From Spisula solida (Eukaryota > Mollusca > Bivalvia > Venerida > Mactridae): 64,000 nt of DNA. The first letter of the stretch is position 1. Each line of letters opens with the position of its first letter. Of this stretch, positions 47,652 through 57,499 are shown piece after piece. A program made the position numbers and the translations under genes. The DNA lies in contig OX365947.1 in NCBI GenBank assembly GCA_947247005.1, positions 38,644,760 to 38,708,759 of the forward strand, read 5' to 3'. Under the pieces are notes generated by a model. It saw only the letters and a program-made list of their open reading frames with translations, did not search any database and was not told where the DNA came from.

Positions 47652-49695
47652 CACTGCGGTATACCGTACACCGGATATTGCTAGTAATGGTGAGTAATAT
47701 TATCAATTTTCGTGACATTCTAGTGTACACAAGGGTAAGTTAAGAGACGATATTTTCCAAACTACTGACTACTTACACCATCCCAACCAGGCATTTACGT
47801 CTTCGGATATTTTTATAGCTCTACAGTACGACATAGTATATCAGATATTCGTAGAAGTGTTCAAATTACTCAGTATTGAGCTGCTGCTCACTCGTAAATA
47901 TTGACCACTGCACTTTACATGCGTTTGGAATGAGTGTATTAACCAGATATATATATATGTTTAAACTGAGCAATCTGTTTGTATCCAACCTAAATGTCTT
48001 AAGTCCAAATTTCAGAAAAAAATATCAAAGTACAACAAAGATTCACACCAAAATAGATATAAGTTCGTGTTCGGAGTATTGATGTATACTGTACAGAGTA
48101 TTGTACATTAGCTCACGCTTACAAACACACTGAATTAAACTAGGAAATAAGCAAAAAATAATACTTAGACCCAATTTAACAATATAACAAAATTTTGCTC
48201 TCAAAAATGTTGCTTGCTATGAACCTCAAAAGAGTGAATTTGAATATTTGAGTGCCGAATGTAAGTATTGATTGTAATTTTGAACAGTACATAAACGTGT
48301 CCATGTCATAGTTAAAATAATTATTCTTCTAAACACAACTAAACAGAACTGAACTGCATTTTCACCGAATACATATAACCTTACATATATCTTAATATGT
48401 GACTTACCCACCACCCATTTTACTTAAAAAGAATACGTATGTAATGTGTGAATAATTTTGGAGTTTGTCTTGTTTTATTTGATTGATGTAATGTTTTGAA
48501 GCTCTAAGATATATTATATATCAAATCAAATACAATAAAGTGCTGTTAATTAAAAAGGAATGTATCAGCTCTATTGATTTGTGTAATTTGTTTGTATATC
48601 GTCTTGTCATAAAAGCTTCTTCAAGAATAATGTCTATTGAGCTTGGACTGGGTACATACAATTTCTCAAGGGCATACATGCCAGATCTCCTGCATCATGC
48701 GTGAGTCTCAAGCATTTGATACTCTACTCACGCATGATTGGAGGCCAACTTATCAAATCTCACACATTACTTGGACATACTGGAACTTGGCCTAACATTT
48801 TTTGTTTACATTATAAAATGATCACAAGTATTCTTTTAAATTGCTTCATGAAGCATGCATGGTATCGTCATACAAGTAAAATAAGTGAAAATTGTATATA
48901 AACTTCATTTATTTGTGTTTTTAAGTTTGAGCAAGGAAAATCGCCCTCATTTTAATAAAATATCATGCATTTCCATCAACAATCCCATGTTAAGGGGCTT
49001 GTGAAACATGGCATATATGCAAGGGGATCCGACCAATTATTTTTCTTAGAAGGGGTCAGACCAGCACAGTAACAACATTCTTATAGAAGAATGTACTAAT
49101 CATATTCTAAACCCTGCCAAACTGTTTTCAACATATATAGATCTAGACAATATAGGTAATATTAACCAAATAACACTGCTTTAACCTTGCATTTACTCAA
49201 TTTCCCCGAACAATACTCCGTACACTGTACAGCAATACTCCGTACACCAGCGAGCATCAATAAAGCAATACTCTGTACACTAATATGTTTATTTATTCTC
49301 AAAATGCACTGTTATCTATGATTCATTTCCTGGTGAAGCATTAACAACTTAAACTTGGTCACTGGAATGTCATTTTGCTCGATTCAAGTTGTGTAGTTTA
49401 ACATAGATTATAAACAAAAACGTCTTTATATAGCAGACCGAGCTTATTTTTTACGTGAGTAACGATACGAGTTTGGTCTTTTAATTACTCTTTTAAGTAA
49501 TTCCTGGTCGTTTGTCGGCTTTCAGGGGCTAGGGAAATTATCGAAGTAGATACTTTTGTATAAAATTTACATTAAACACACTCAGAAAGACATAACAGCG
49601 TCACTGAACTGACCCTGGTGTATCCTTGAAGGTCGCGAAAATGGATAATGTTACTCACGTTACTAGCAATATCCGGTGTACGGTATACCACAGTG
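47652..49695. mobile_element. 2.0-kb TIR element (family C)
   Basis: The left end CACTGCGGTATACCGTACAC plus CGGATATTGCTAGTAA is mirrored at the right end (TTACTAGCAATATCCG then GTGTACGGTATACCACAGTG). The repeat continues about 100 bp inward with decay (TCGTGACATTC / inverse of GGTCGCGAAAA). ACGTTAC lies just outside both ends in matching orientation and may belong to the element. No transposase frame is recognisable. Confidence 0.7.
49205..49290. repeat. Three copies of CAATACTCCGTACAC
   Basis: Words CAATACTCCGTACAC, CAATACTCCGTACAC and CAATACTCTGTACAC lie about 30 bp apart. The inverse word (GTACAGAGTATTG) occurs near 48095, close to the other end of family C, so these may be subterminal transposase-binding repeats. 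Confidence 0.45.
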
Positions 49696-50175
49696 ATGAA
49701 GTAACGTCATTATAAACATCGACATCGCCTTGACAGACATCATGGAGACGCATGTTGGTCATACAAAATAATCGATAAACCGCCAGTTCAACAAGGATAC
49801 ACCCTCGGGTACGGAATTTTAACCGACGACTCTTATATAAAAAGTAGTCCGTCAGATCACGTGGTCAGTTGGTGGTTTATCAATCGGAACGGTCCGTACG
49901 GCATTTTTACGGGATAAAAAACCTCGGATGTATCAAGCGTATGAATCCAGAAGCTTTCTTTCTTAAATCCTACGCAGGAGAAAATGGGCCGAAGAAAATA
50001 GACCGTAACTTATCAGCAGCGGAAATTTCAAAAGATGTTTTATTGATTAAACAATACTATTTCGCTACACTCTTTGAGCATAACACGCAGCTACGCAGCG
50101 CTTGCTGGTTGGGCGTGTATTCCATTGAAGTACTGTTTAAATCTGTCATGATGACGTCATGGCGAAAGACGTTAA
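49696..50175. other. No gene supported
   Basis: An open frame across 49869-50216 starts at a TTG and its first ATG lies inside. Its 3' part reaches into the cruciform element that follows. It has no known domain. Confidence 0.35.
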
Positions 50176-50322
50176 AAAATGGCGACGTTCTATTTCACCC
50201 GAGAGATGATTCGTAGAGATTGTCCGAGGTGTCCCGATTGGGTGGTTTATTACCAATCGGGATCCCTCGGACATTACGGACGCAATACGTCTCGGGTGTA
50301 ATTAGAACGTCGCCATTATTTA
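50176..50322. mobile_element. Cruciform-forming palindrome (MITE)
   Basis: Outer arms AATGGCGACGTTCTATTTCA / the inverse TAATTAGAACGTCGCCATT plus CACCCGAGA / TCTCGGGTG. The inner hairpin is GTCCGAGG..CCCGATTGG against CCAATCGGG..CCTCGGAC, with a loop of about 11 bases. The full length is about 147 bp. Confidence 0.75.
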
Positions 50323-50429
50323 AACTGATCTTATCATTCTATTTTAACTATTTTAACGGTTTTGTTAACACGATGAATAATAAAATTCACTAGACCGATT
50401 GTACATCTTGGGCGTTATTTTTTTATATT

Positions 50430-50765
50430 CTAGTGGGGAGCGTAGGCCTAGAGGTCCGAGAGGTCCCGGGCTCGATCGTCGCCTGCACCACTGCTTCATT
50501 CCTCTGGGCAATAATAATCCACATGCTCTACTCGACCAATGTGTGAATTGGTACCTGTGAGGGCGGTGTCTGTACATGTTCGATACTCCTTGGCGCCGCA
50601 GTTCGATGTTTGCTGCACACCCACCAGTCACCACAGGGAGACTCGAACGCAGATTTCCTTAGGTAGTCCAGTGACCAGGGGAAGTTATAATGTCAAAGGG
50701 TGGCTGAACGACTGAACTGCTGAAAGCAACCCTCAAAAATAGGTAACTGAACTTAACTTAGCTTG
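50430..50765 (+). mobile_element. tRNA-derived SINE, family S copy 4
   Basis: The best-preserved copy. Its head is GGGGAGCGTAGGCCTAGAGG with B box GGGCTCGATCG, then CACTGCTTCATTCCTCTGGG, TGTGAATTGGTACCTGTGAG, and tail AGTGACCAGGGGAAGTTATA to AACTGAACTTAACTTAG. It matches copy 1 in inverse orientation over about 340 bp. Confidence 0.75.
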
Positions 50766-51745
50766 TCACGCACAATCTTAATGTTATGTTAAACGTCATA
50801 TTTATACTGTTGGGAGCGCTAGGATCTATTTTCTAAGGTGTGGTGTTATCTTATTAACCGCCGGAATCGTGCCAATCACCGACGATATTGTGTATTTATC
50901 ATTCTGCTTGATACATCCGAAGGGTCTTCCGGATCCATGTCGGAAAGACCCGAGTAGTTACGATGGGGTTTATCATAAGTCACATGACCAGATAACCTTA
51001 TAAAGCAAAGTTTTAAGTTCGACACTCTGTATTCCAGCTGATATTGCCCGGAAGTGACTGGATAAAGTATACCATATACATTATACATATTATAATGATA
51101 CATGATGTACATAGTTTCTGATCCGCAATCCAACTCTGATTTATAATATGACACATTGTGTGTGCACAGGTGTTTAACAATGGCTTGTTAAGTAAAACAT
51201 AGATGTACTGCATTTTATTCCACCTAGCATTGTTAACAACTGTTCACTAATTTTGGACTCATTTTGGCTACTATGAGCCGAATGTTGCATTAGATGCAGT
51301 TACAAGGTGGTCATTATTTAAGGATGTTTGAGCGGTGTTGATGCCACATTCCGATTTTGTTCAAATTTTAGCAGGAAGTAAAGTAGTCTATTCTGACAAA
51401 ATATAATGAAAAAACACTAGGTCACCGAACTCGTTTTCAGAGTTATCAGCCCTATTTGAACATCCTCATACATCAGTGGTTAGTCAAGTTCCCATATCAC
51501 AGGTGAAGAATACTCTGGTGAACGAAAATGTATTTTAAATGTGTATGGATATTTTTTAATAATTACATTGAAATTAATATACTGGTGGTGATTTTCAAAG
51601 ACCTAACTATACATTTATGTATATTTAGGTCTTTGTGGTGTTCAAATATGATATTTTTATATGATGTGATCTTAATAATAAAAATGTTCAACCATAGTTT
51701 GGATACCAAGAAACCAAAAATGGTATATTTAATTTTGGTCTGATA
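50766..51745. other. No gene seen
   Basis: AT-rich, with chance open frames only. Confidence 0.4.
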
Positions 51746-52608
51746 TACGAGGGATGATCATTGCTCAATATATAACGAGAAAATGTTTATAACTTTGTTA
51801 TTACATGATATTTTCTAAAATTATTGTATGTGGTGGTAAATACATATACAAATGTATTAGAAGAAAACGTATGGAATAGTTTTCAAATAATTTATATCGA
51901 AAAGGTTGTTTGGAACATTTTTGCCGACCGATAAAACCGGTAGGCGGGGCAATGTCATTTTTACACCCTATAACGTAATTCAGAATTTTACTATGATCAA
52001 TTTTGACGATCACATGCCCTAACGTATTAATTTTTAAAAACCTTTTAGATTAACCTCCTTCGACATTATATACGTCTTCGCCAATACCATACCAAGTTGA
52101 AAAAAGACTGACGATAATCATCCCTAGAAATTTCATTCAAAACATCCAACATTTTCGTGCGTACTTCTGACGTCGACGTCACGTTACGCCCAATTTGCGT
52201 TAGATCACAAGCCTTTTTCAGTCCCTTTTTAATATGTTATTATGTTCAAAAATCGAAACTTTTGACATGGGATGACCACGACGTTTAAATTTGCATGGAA
52301 ACAGTGAACAATTCGCAAAATGCCCCGCCTAGGCGTATTGAGGGTTACCTTAGCAACCATAGATTTGAGCATGATTTCACTTTAATCATGATTATTCAAG
52401 GAAACATTGCTTAAGGTGGAACCAGTGGATTAAAAAATGTCGGGAGTCTATATACACATTTGGTATCAGTGTAAAATTGAAGTTATTTCCAATTTAAAAC
52501 TGAACTTTAATCTTCCGGTTTTTACTTCCAGCTAAAGTTTGAGTAAAATCGAAAGGATTATAACAAAATTATAAGCATTTTCTCGTTATATAGTGATCAT
52601 CCCTCGTG
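51746..52608. mobile_element. Mariner-like non-autonomous element, 863 bp
   Basis: Left end TACGAGGGATGATCATTGCT, then TATAACGAGAAAATG and TTATAACTTTGTTAT. The right end is the inverse (ATAACAAAATTATAAGCATT, TTCTCGTTATATAGTGATCA, TCCCTCGTG). TA duplications flank it (51744-51745 and 52609-52610). Inner GGTAGGCGGGGCAATG and TGCCCCGCCTAGGCG also pair. No transposase. Confidence 0.8.
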
Positions 52609-52610
52609 TA

Positions 52611-53410
52611 TTGCCTTTTTACCCCACCAACAAATTCAAAGCAGCAAAATAACACCTAGGTAAAATACTTTTCCAACAATAAATTTTTTTTAAACATTTT
52701 GTTTAGTACTTCTAGTGATATAGATCTGCAAAATTATGCAATAAAATACATGTCACTGACATATCTTTTTGGCAAAATTTGTTTTTAGTTTGGTTAAATA
52801 TGGCATAAATGCTGAGAAAATCATTGAAACCGTTTAAAATAAAATTCATTGAACATGTTAATATCCCGAAATAACATAAACGCACAATAAACAAATACAT
52901 GTTTTTGTATTACCAAAACGTCCCAGACTCCGCAAAAAGTAATTTGGCAGAAATAGCAATATGTTTATAGTTTTACCCCATCCACCTATTTTGTAATGTA
53001 TTTAATTCGAAATGTAAACCGTTATTTCGAGTAGTGTTTTCTACTTTAAATGCATAATACTTATCTAAACTGTTCAATTCGATTTAATTAAGATTATTTT
53101 GCACATGTTTACATTTATAAGGCACACAACGTACTATGCCACATGACGCATGTGCACTAAACCGATTCTTAAGGTCCTTAGGTCACCGAGCAACCTTATC
53201 AGAACAGACCCGGTGGGGTGTGACCAAAGGTAGGTTGATGCCTTAAACACCCGGTAACAGTTACTATACACTACTTGAGTGGACGAGACAGTCATCACAC
53301 AACGTGCAATGTCAAACTGTGCACACATATAGCCGCCTGTTATCCATATCAACCGATTACTCGTGTGTTGTGATCACGTAGATACTGGTGATTTGCGTAG
53401 CCTTTTTGTG
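52611..53410. other. No gene seen
   Basis: AT-rich, without clear features. Confidence 0.4.
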
Positions 53411-53470
53411 GTAGGGGTGATAGCCGAGTGGCGTAACACGTACGTACTTTACATTGCAATTCACGATGTC
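53411..53470 (+). mobile_element. tRNA-like A-box fragment
   Basis: GGGTGATAGCCGAGTGGCGT resembles a tRNA-Leu/Ser D-arm. No anticodon or T-arm follows at tRNA spacing, so this is a likely SINE remnant. Confidence 0.35.
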
Positions 53471-53539
53471 GTCTATATTCGTGATATAGATGTTATATGC
53501 ATGTTAACTAACTAAGTCAGACAGGGAATGAAGCACACA

Positions 53540-53655
53540 ACTTAACCAGCCGAGCACAGAAAACATAAAAAAACATACAAGGTACAATGCCCAACTGAAC
53601 CAACCGAGCACAGAAAACATAAAACACATACAAGGCACAATGCCTAACTAAACAT
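53540..53655. repeat. Two-copy tandem duplication, about 57 bp
   Basis: CCGAGCACAGAAAACATAAA..ACATACAAGGTACAATGCC..AACTGAACCAA is followed by a near-identical second copy. Confidence 0.8.
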
Positions 53656-54059
53656 ACGTCCAAGCTGTAAACCATATGCACGGAGTACTACATTATGGCA
53701 ATTACTAGTAGATGCACTATCGGCGTATGCTATCAGAGAAATAGTATGAGATATGACTTTCAATGGGCGATATAGTGTTTGATATTGATAAGAAGTTAAA
53801 ACATACATATCAATCGGAATGAACTTATCAACTGAGAGCTGTTAATTTAAGGCTTCAAAATAAACTTGCAGTTGTATTGTCCACAAATCATTGTCAAATA
53901 GTTGTCACTTCATGGGATAAACGCCCAAATTCGGATAAAAACTACCAAGTTAATTAAAGATTATTTAGTAGAAATACATCCTTCAATTGACTACATAAAT
54001 GTACGCTCCGATCATTGGATTTTGACGTTACGTTTGGGTTAATTAAGTCGTCTAGACTC
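53656..54059. other. No gene seen
   Basis: Unremarkable AT-rich sequence. Confidence 0.4.
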
Positions 54060-54305
54060 AGCATTCGGTCGCATGTTGGCTGTTGCACTCAGCATTCGGT
54101 CGCAAGTCGACTGTTTCACTCAGTGCCGATGACATGCACAGTACATTAGCTCACCTATTTTTCCTATTTACATTTAGTGGGATGTTGTGGGGTTATTTTT
54201 GCTCAGAGAAGTTTGGAAGTTTGCAGACGAATATCGAACCCGGGGTTTCACAATCCCAAAGCTCACACCCTACGTCACAGTTCACCACGTCCTATGTCAC
54301 TACCA
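54060..54305 (-). mobile_element. tRNA-derived SINE, family S copy 5
   Basis: It contains TTTTTGCTCAGAGAAG and, in reverse, a tRNA-like head around ATATCGAACCCGGGGTTTC. The first part (GCATTCGGTCGCA..GACTG) is duplicated at 54060-54110. Confidence 0.6.
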
Positions 54306-54920
54306 TGGATAGACAGACAAACATCCCACATTAAAGGATATCTCATGATCCAGGTCTTGTACGAGTATTTGAGCCTGTTGGTCCCCCTTTAAAGAAGACG
54401 TATGACCCATTTTAAAGAAGAACGTCGATTAGTCAAAATATAAACTACTGGTACAGCGACGTGTGAATCACTTTGTAAGTTTGACTTTCGTACATTGCTT
54501 CTTACTAAGGGTAACTAACCACTGAAAGCAATTTGATCACTAATGGCAAGGATTACTTCCCTTGCTGTTTCACTGGTTCGCCGTATTTATACATTTATAC
54601 AAGGGAGTGTTATTTAGGGACAGCAGTGTTCAGCTTGTGTTCCGCAGATTATTTTAAAGTGTTACTTTATATGTTGGTTGACATTTTATATCCCGATTGG
54701 ATACTGAGAAAACAGAACTAGAAAATAACATTTTCAGTTTAACGTGGTCAATAAATGAAATTTCACCTAAAACTTATATCATGCCATCCATTCAATAACA
54801 ATCTGGATTTCGAGTATTTAAAGGCTTCCAGTTCATTATACATCTACATGTGCAAATAAATCAATGATAAACAGTTATCCTAAATCATTTTTACAAATTG
54901 GTATTTTTTATAGTCCACGA
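54306..54920. other. No gene seen
   Basis: Chance open frames only. Confidence 0.4.
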
Positions 54921-55044
54921 TACTGTTTCATCAAAGCACTTACGGAAATCATATCCGTCACGAATTTGCTGTTGTTACAGAATTATAGAGAAATGTTTTG
55001 AGCGGAATTTTTAATATTTTCGTAAGTGCTTTGATAAAACAGTA
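54921..55044. mobile_element. Family T TIR element, compact copy
   Basis: TACTGTTTCATCAAAGCACT at the left and AGTGCTTTGATAAAACAGTA at the right, about 24-bp TIRs, 124 bp in total. Compare 23307-23651, which has the same ends plus a minisatellite. Confidence 0.75.
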
Positions 55045-55119
55045 CTGTGCTTTCTCAGTATATTCAATCGCGATATTAATCTCAATTTACATAACATTAA
55101 AACGGACCAACCAGTATAG

Positions 55120-55280
55120 ACCTGGGGGCCGTTTCATTAAACTTCGTACGCAAGAAATCTTCGTAAGTTCTTCGTACGAACTTCGTAGGCCCAAAAGAGC
55201 GTTTCAGTAAACTCAACTTCGTAAGAAGATTCGTAGATTTCTTCGTAAGTCTACGACAGGTGAGTACCTTGCGTAAACTA
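55120..55280. repeat. CTTCGTA-rich repeat block beside the transposase remnant
   Basis: It begins GGGGGCCGTTTCATTAAACT. CTTCGTA/TACGAAG words recur at short intervals, and GCGTTTCAGTAAACTCAACT is a second version of the opening phrase. It looks like the terminal region of a Harbinger-type element. The matching right end was not found. Confidence 0.5.
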
Positions 55281-55289
55281 CGAAACAAA

Positions 55290-55536
55290 ATGGCGGCGTT
55301 TATTTTGCATAAGGCCCGATTAACAGAAAAAGGTGTTTTTGAGAAAAATAACGAATAAATTAGACGATCTGTGTGAGAAGGAAGTGAGAGAGAGGCACCG
55401 GCTATCACGGAAAGGTGTTATTTGGTTGGTAGGCCTTATTATTAGTCCCTTTGCCAACCGAACACAACCTTTAGATGCAACTAAGAAGGTACAGTATACG
55501 TTTATTAATACATTTTCGCTAGTTAGGGCGACCTAA
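55290..55536 (+). pseudogene. Harbinger (HARBI1-like) transposase N-terminal fragment, frameshifted
   Basis: This is the N-terminal part of a PIF/Harbinger transposase, a DDE enzyme that moves DNA elements. An ATG at 55290 in AAAATGGCGGCG opens a frame reading MAAFILHKARLTEKGVFEKN that stops after 22 codons. The other frame then continues the family pattern: LDDLCEKEVRERHRLSRKG, followed by VIWLVGLI, a Thr-Gln-Pro segment and KVQ. This order (MAAF start, acidic D-D-E, RxRLSR, hydrophobic helix, T-Q-x, KVQ) is what I recall from invertebrate HARBI1 proteins. The frame ends at a TAA after 55534, before any DDE catalytic residues. The frameshift and truncation mark it as dead. The CTTCGTA-rich block just upstream is probably its terminal region. 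Confidence 0.55.
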
Positions 55537-56019
55537 ATTACGCCCGATAGCATAGAGGGTGATTTTACAGTGAACACCGCTGTTAATGTAAACAATTGCG
55601 TGGTAACGGCGCCACTCGTACTCAGGTCAATTCGTACTTTTGTTCATTCGTATCTTATCATTTTTCGACCAACCTGTAACCATTTCATAGTCAGCTGGAA
55701 TCCCTGCTTTTATAAGCTTGCTGTTACGACTTTTTACTCTACTTTCAGTAGTTTTCTTAAACTTTTCAGCGATTTACGTTCCGTTTTAACTTCTGTAGAC
55801 CTATCTAGCTACACACACCCTTGTACGTAACCACTTAGTAAATGGGGGAAAAAATATCAACAGAGAATGGAAGCCTCACTACAACACAGCAAATAGGCAT
55901 GCACTTTATTTAACGCGTATATTTTAACCTTTAAAGTCAACCATGTAGGATGTGGTACTCACGGGTACTTGCCTCGCTAAACATTTGAGAAATAAATACA
56001 AATGTAAGCATGTTTTAGC
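55537..56019. other. No gene seen
   Basis: Possibly degraded remainder of the Harbinger element. No catalytic motifs were recognised. Confidence 0.35.
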
Positions 56020-56430
56020 AGGCGAGGGCCCACTGTGTATAGTTTTCTTTCTTCATATCAAAGCAGGAGAGGTCCAACTGTATACAGGTGTCATTTCATT
56101 TAAATGCAGACGAGGCTCAACTAGATCTACGTACAAAAAAAATATATATATACATATATATATATTATATAGGTGTTCTCTCATATAAATGCAGGTGCTC
56201 TGGACCCCTTGTCATGATGTATAGGTGTAATTTCATATCAATACAAATGCTGTGGGCCCACTAGTATGTAGGTAAATGCAGATGCTCTGGGCCCATTGTT
56301 AGTATATGTGCTATTTGATATAAATGCAGGTGCTCTTGACCCACTGTACATATATATAAGTGTGTTATTTCATATTTAATGCAGGTGCTCTGGACCCACT
56401 GTATACAGGTTTCATTCCATATCCCATTGT
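56020..56430. repeat. Degenerate tandem repeat with TGCAGGTGCTCTGGACCCACTG words
   Basis: AATGCAGGTGCTCTGGACCC then a GTATATAGGTGT..ATTTCATATA spacer recurs about six or seven times at irregular 50-75-bp spacing, broken by a TA-rich run near 56140-56175. A single related unit (TTTCATGTAAATGCAGACGA) lies at about 63850-63890. Confidence 0.75.
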
Positions 56431-57490
56431 TGTGCAGCAATGTCATGTTGTGTATTGCTAAAATGCTGTACACTGTGACCACAGGATACATGTAGGCCCT
56501 ACCTAGCACTAATTCTGTCTTACATAACTTATTTTTACTAATTTTTATTACAGAACTTCATGCAGAAAGAACAAACTGGTTGATTCATACATACATATGG
56601 TCAAATAGTTGACAAAAAGAAGAGACAGTACTGCCTTTTACTGGTAGGTGTGTGTGGTAAAATGTTTAATCAAGGAACAGAATTGATTAACTTACAACCT
56701 TACACTCATATGGATAAAGCTAGGGTAATAGTAAATAGTACCCCAGACTTATACTTTTTCTATGTTGAATGATTTACATATAATACATATGTAGGTGTAT
56801 TGTATATTCCATAAAATTCTCTAAACATAGAAATATAGATAAATTGTAACACATGTACATGGAAAACTTTGTCATTTCTAGCTGCCTGTCAAGCATTGAA
56901 TTTCAAGGCACATGCCTTGAATTTCATTTCAACCTAGAAAAGTACTTAAATTAAGTGTTGCTTTGAACAAATGCCAAAAAAGTGAAAGTATGTTAATGTA
57001 TAGATGTATGTCACTGACCAGTATATAATTAATTGAGTGCAATCAGGTATTCTATTGCTTATTTGGTTAAATGGAAATTGTCTCTAGAAAATACAAATGC
57101 TACCTTGAACTCCTTGAACTTTGGTGTAACATTTTTGTATGAACCATGAAATTTGTTAATTTAATTTATCAATTTGATACATAAATGTACTGTATAATAC
57201 TTAAATTGTAATATGTATATTAAAATACCATGCATTCTGCTATTGATTGCACATCAGTTTTGGTTTTGTTGATGTGAAAAAAATGTAAAATTGTTTTATT
57301 CATATTTCAGGTTGTATATGACCTGCTGGTGCAATGGAAACAGTCAACACTGAATTACACATAGAACATATAGTGCCATAAAGAAATAAGATGAATATTT
57401 AGTGTACACTGGTGCTACATTATTTTTGTGATTATGATAAGTCAGGAATTCCTGATGATATTATTTATTTAAATATTGCGGTGTAAAACC
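56431..57490. other. No gene supported
   Basis: AT-rich. Good-looking splice acceptors occur at 56553 and 57310, but the sequences between them have stops in all frames. Confidence 0.4.
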
Positions 57491-57499
57491 TCCATTTAC

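Noticed and set aside
49869..50216. 115-codon frame that looks somewhat protein-like
   Set aside because: It starts at TTG, runs into the cruciform element, and contains no domain I recognise. No splice context supports it.
56554..57480. Possible non-coding RNA with exons at 56554-56643 and from 57311
   Set aside because: Acceptor (ATTTTTATTACAG, ATTCATATTTCAG) and donor (GTAGGTG) motifs are good, but isolated splice-like motifs are common in AT-rich DNA. No promoter, coding frame or clear polyadenylation signal ties them together.
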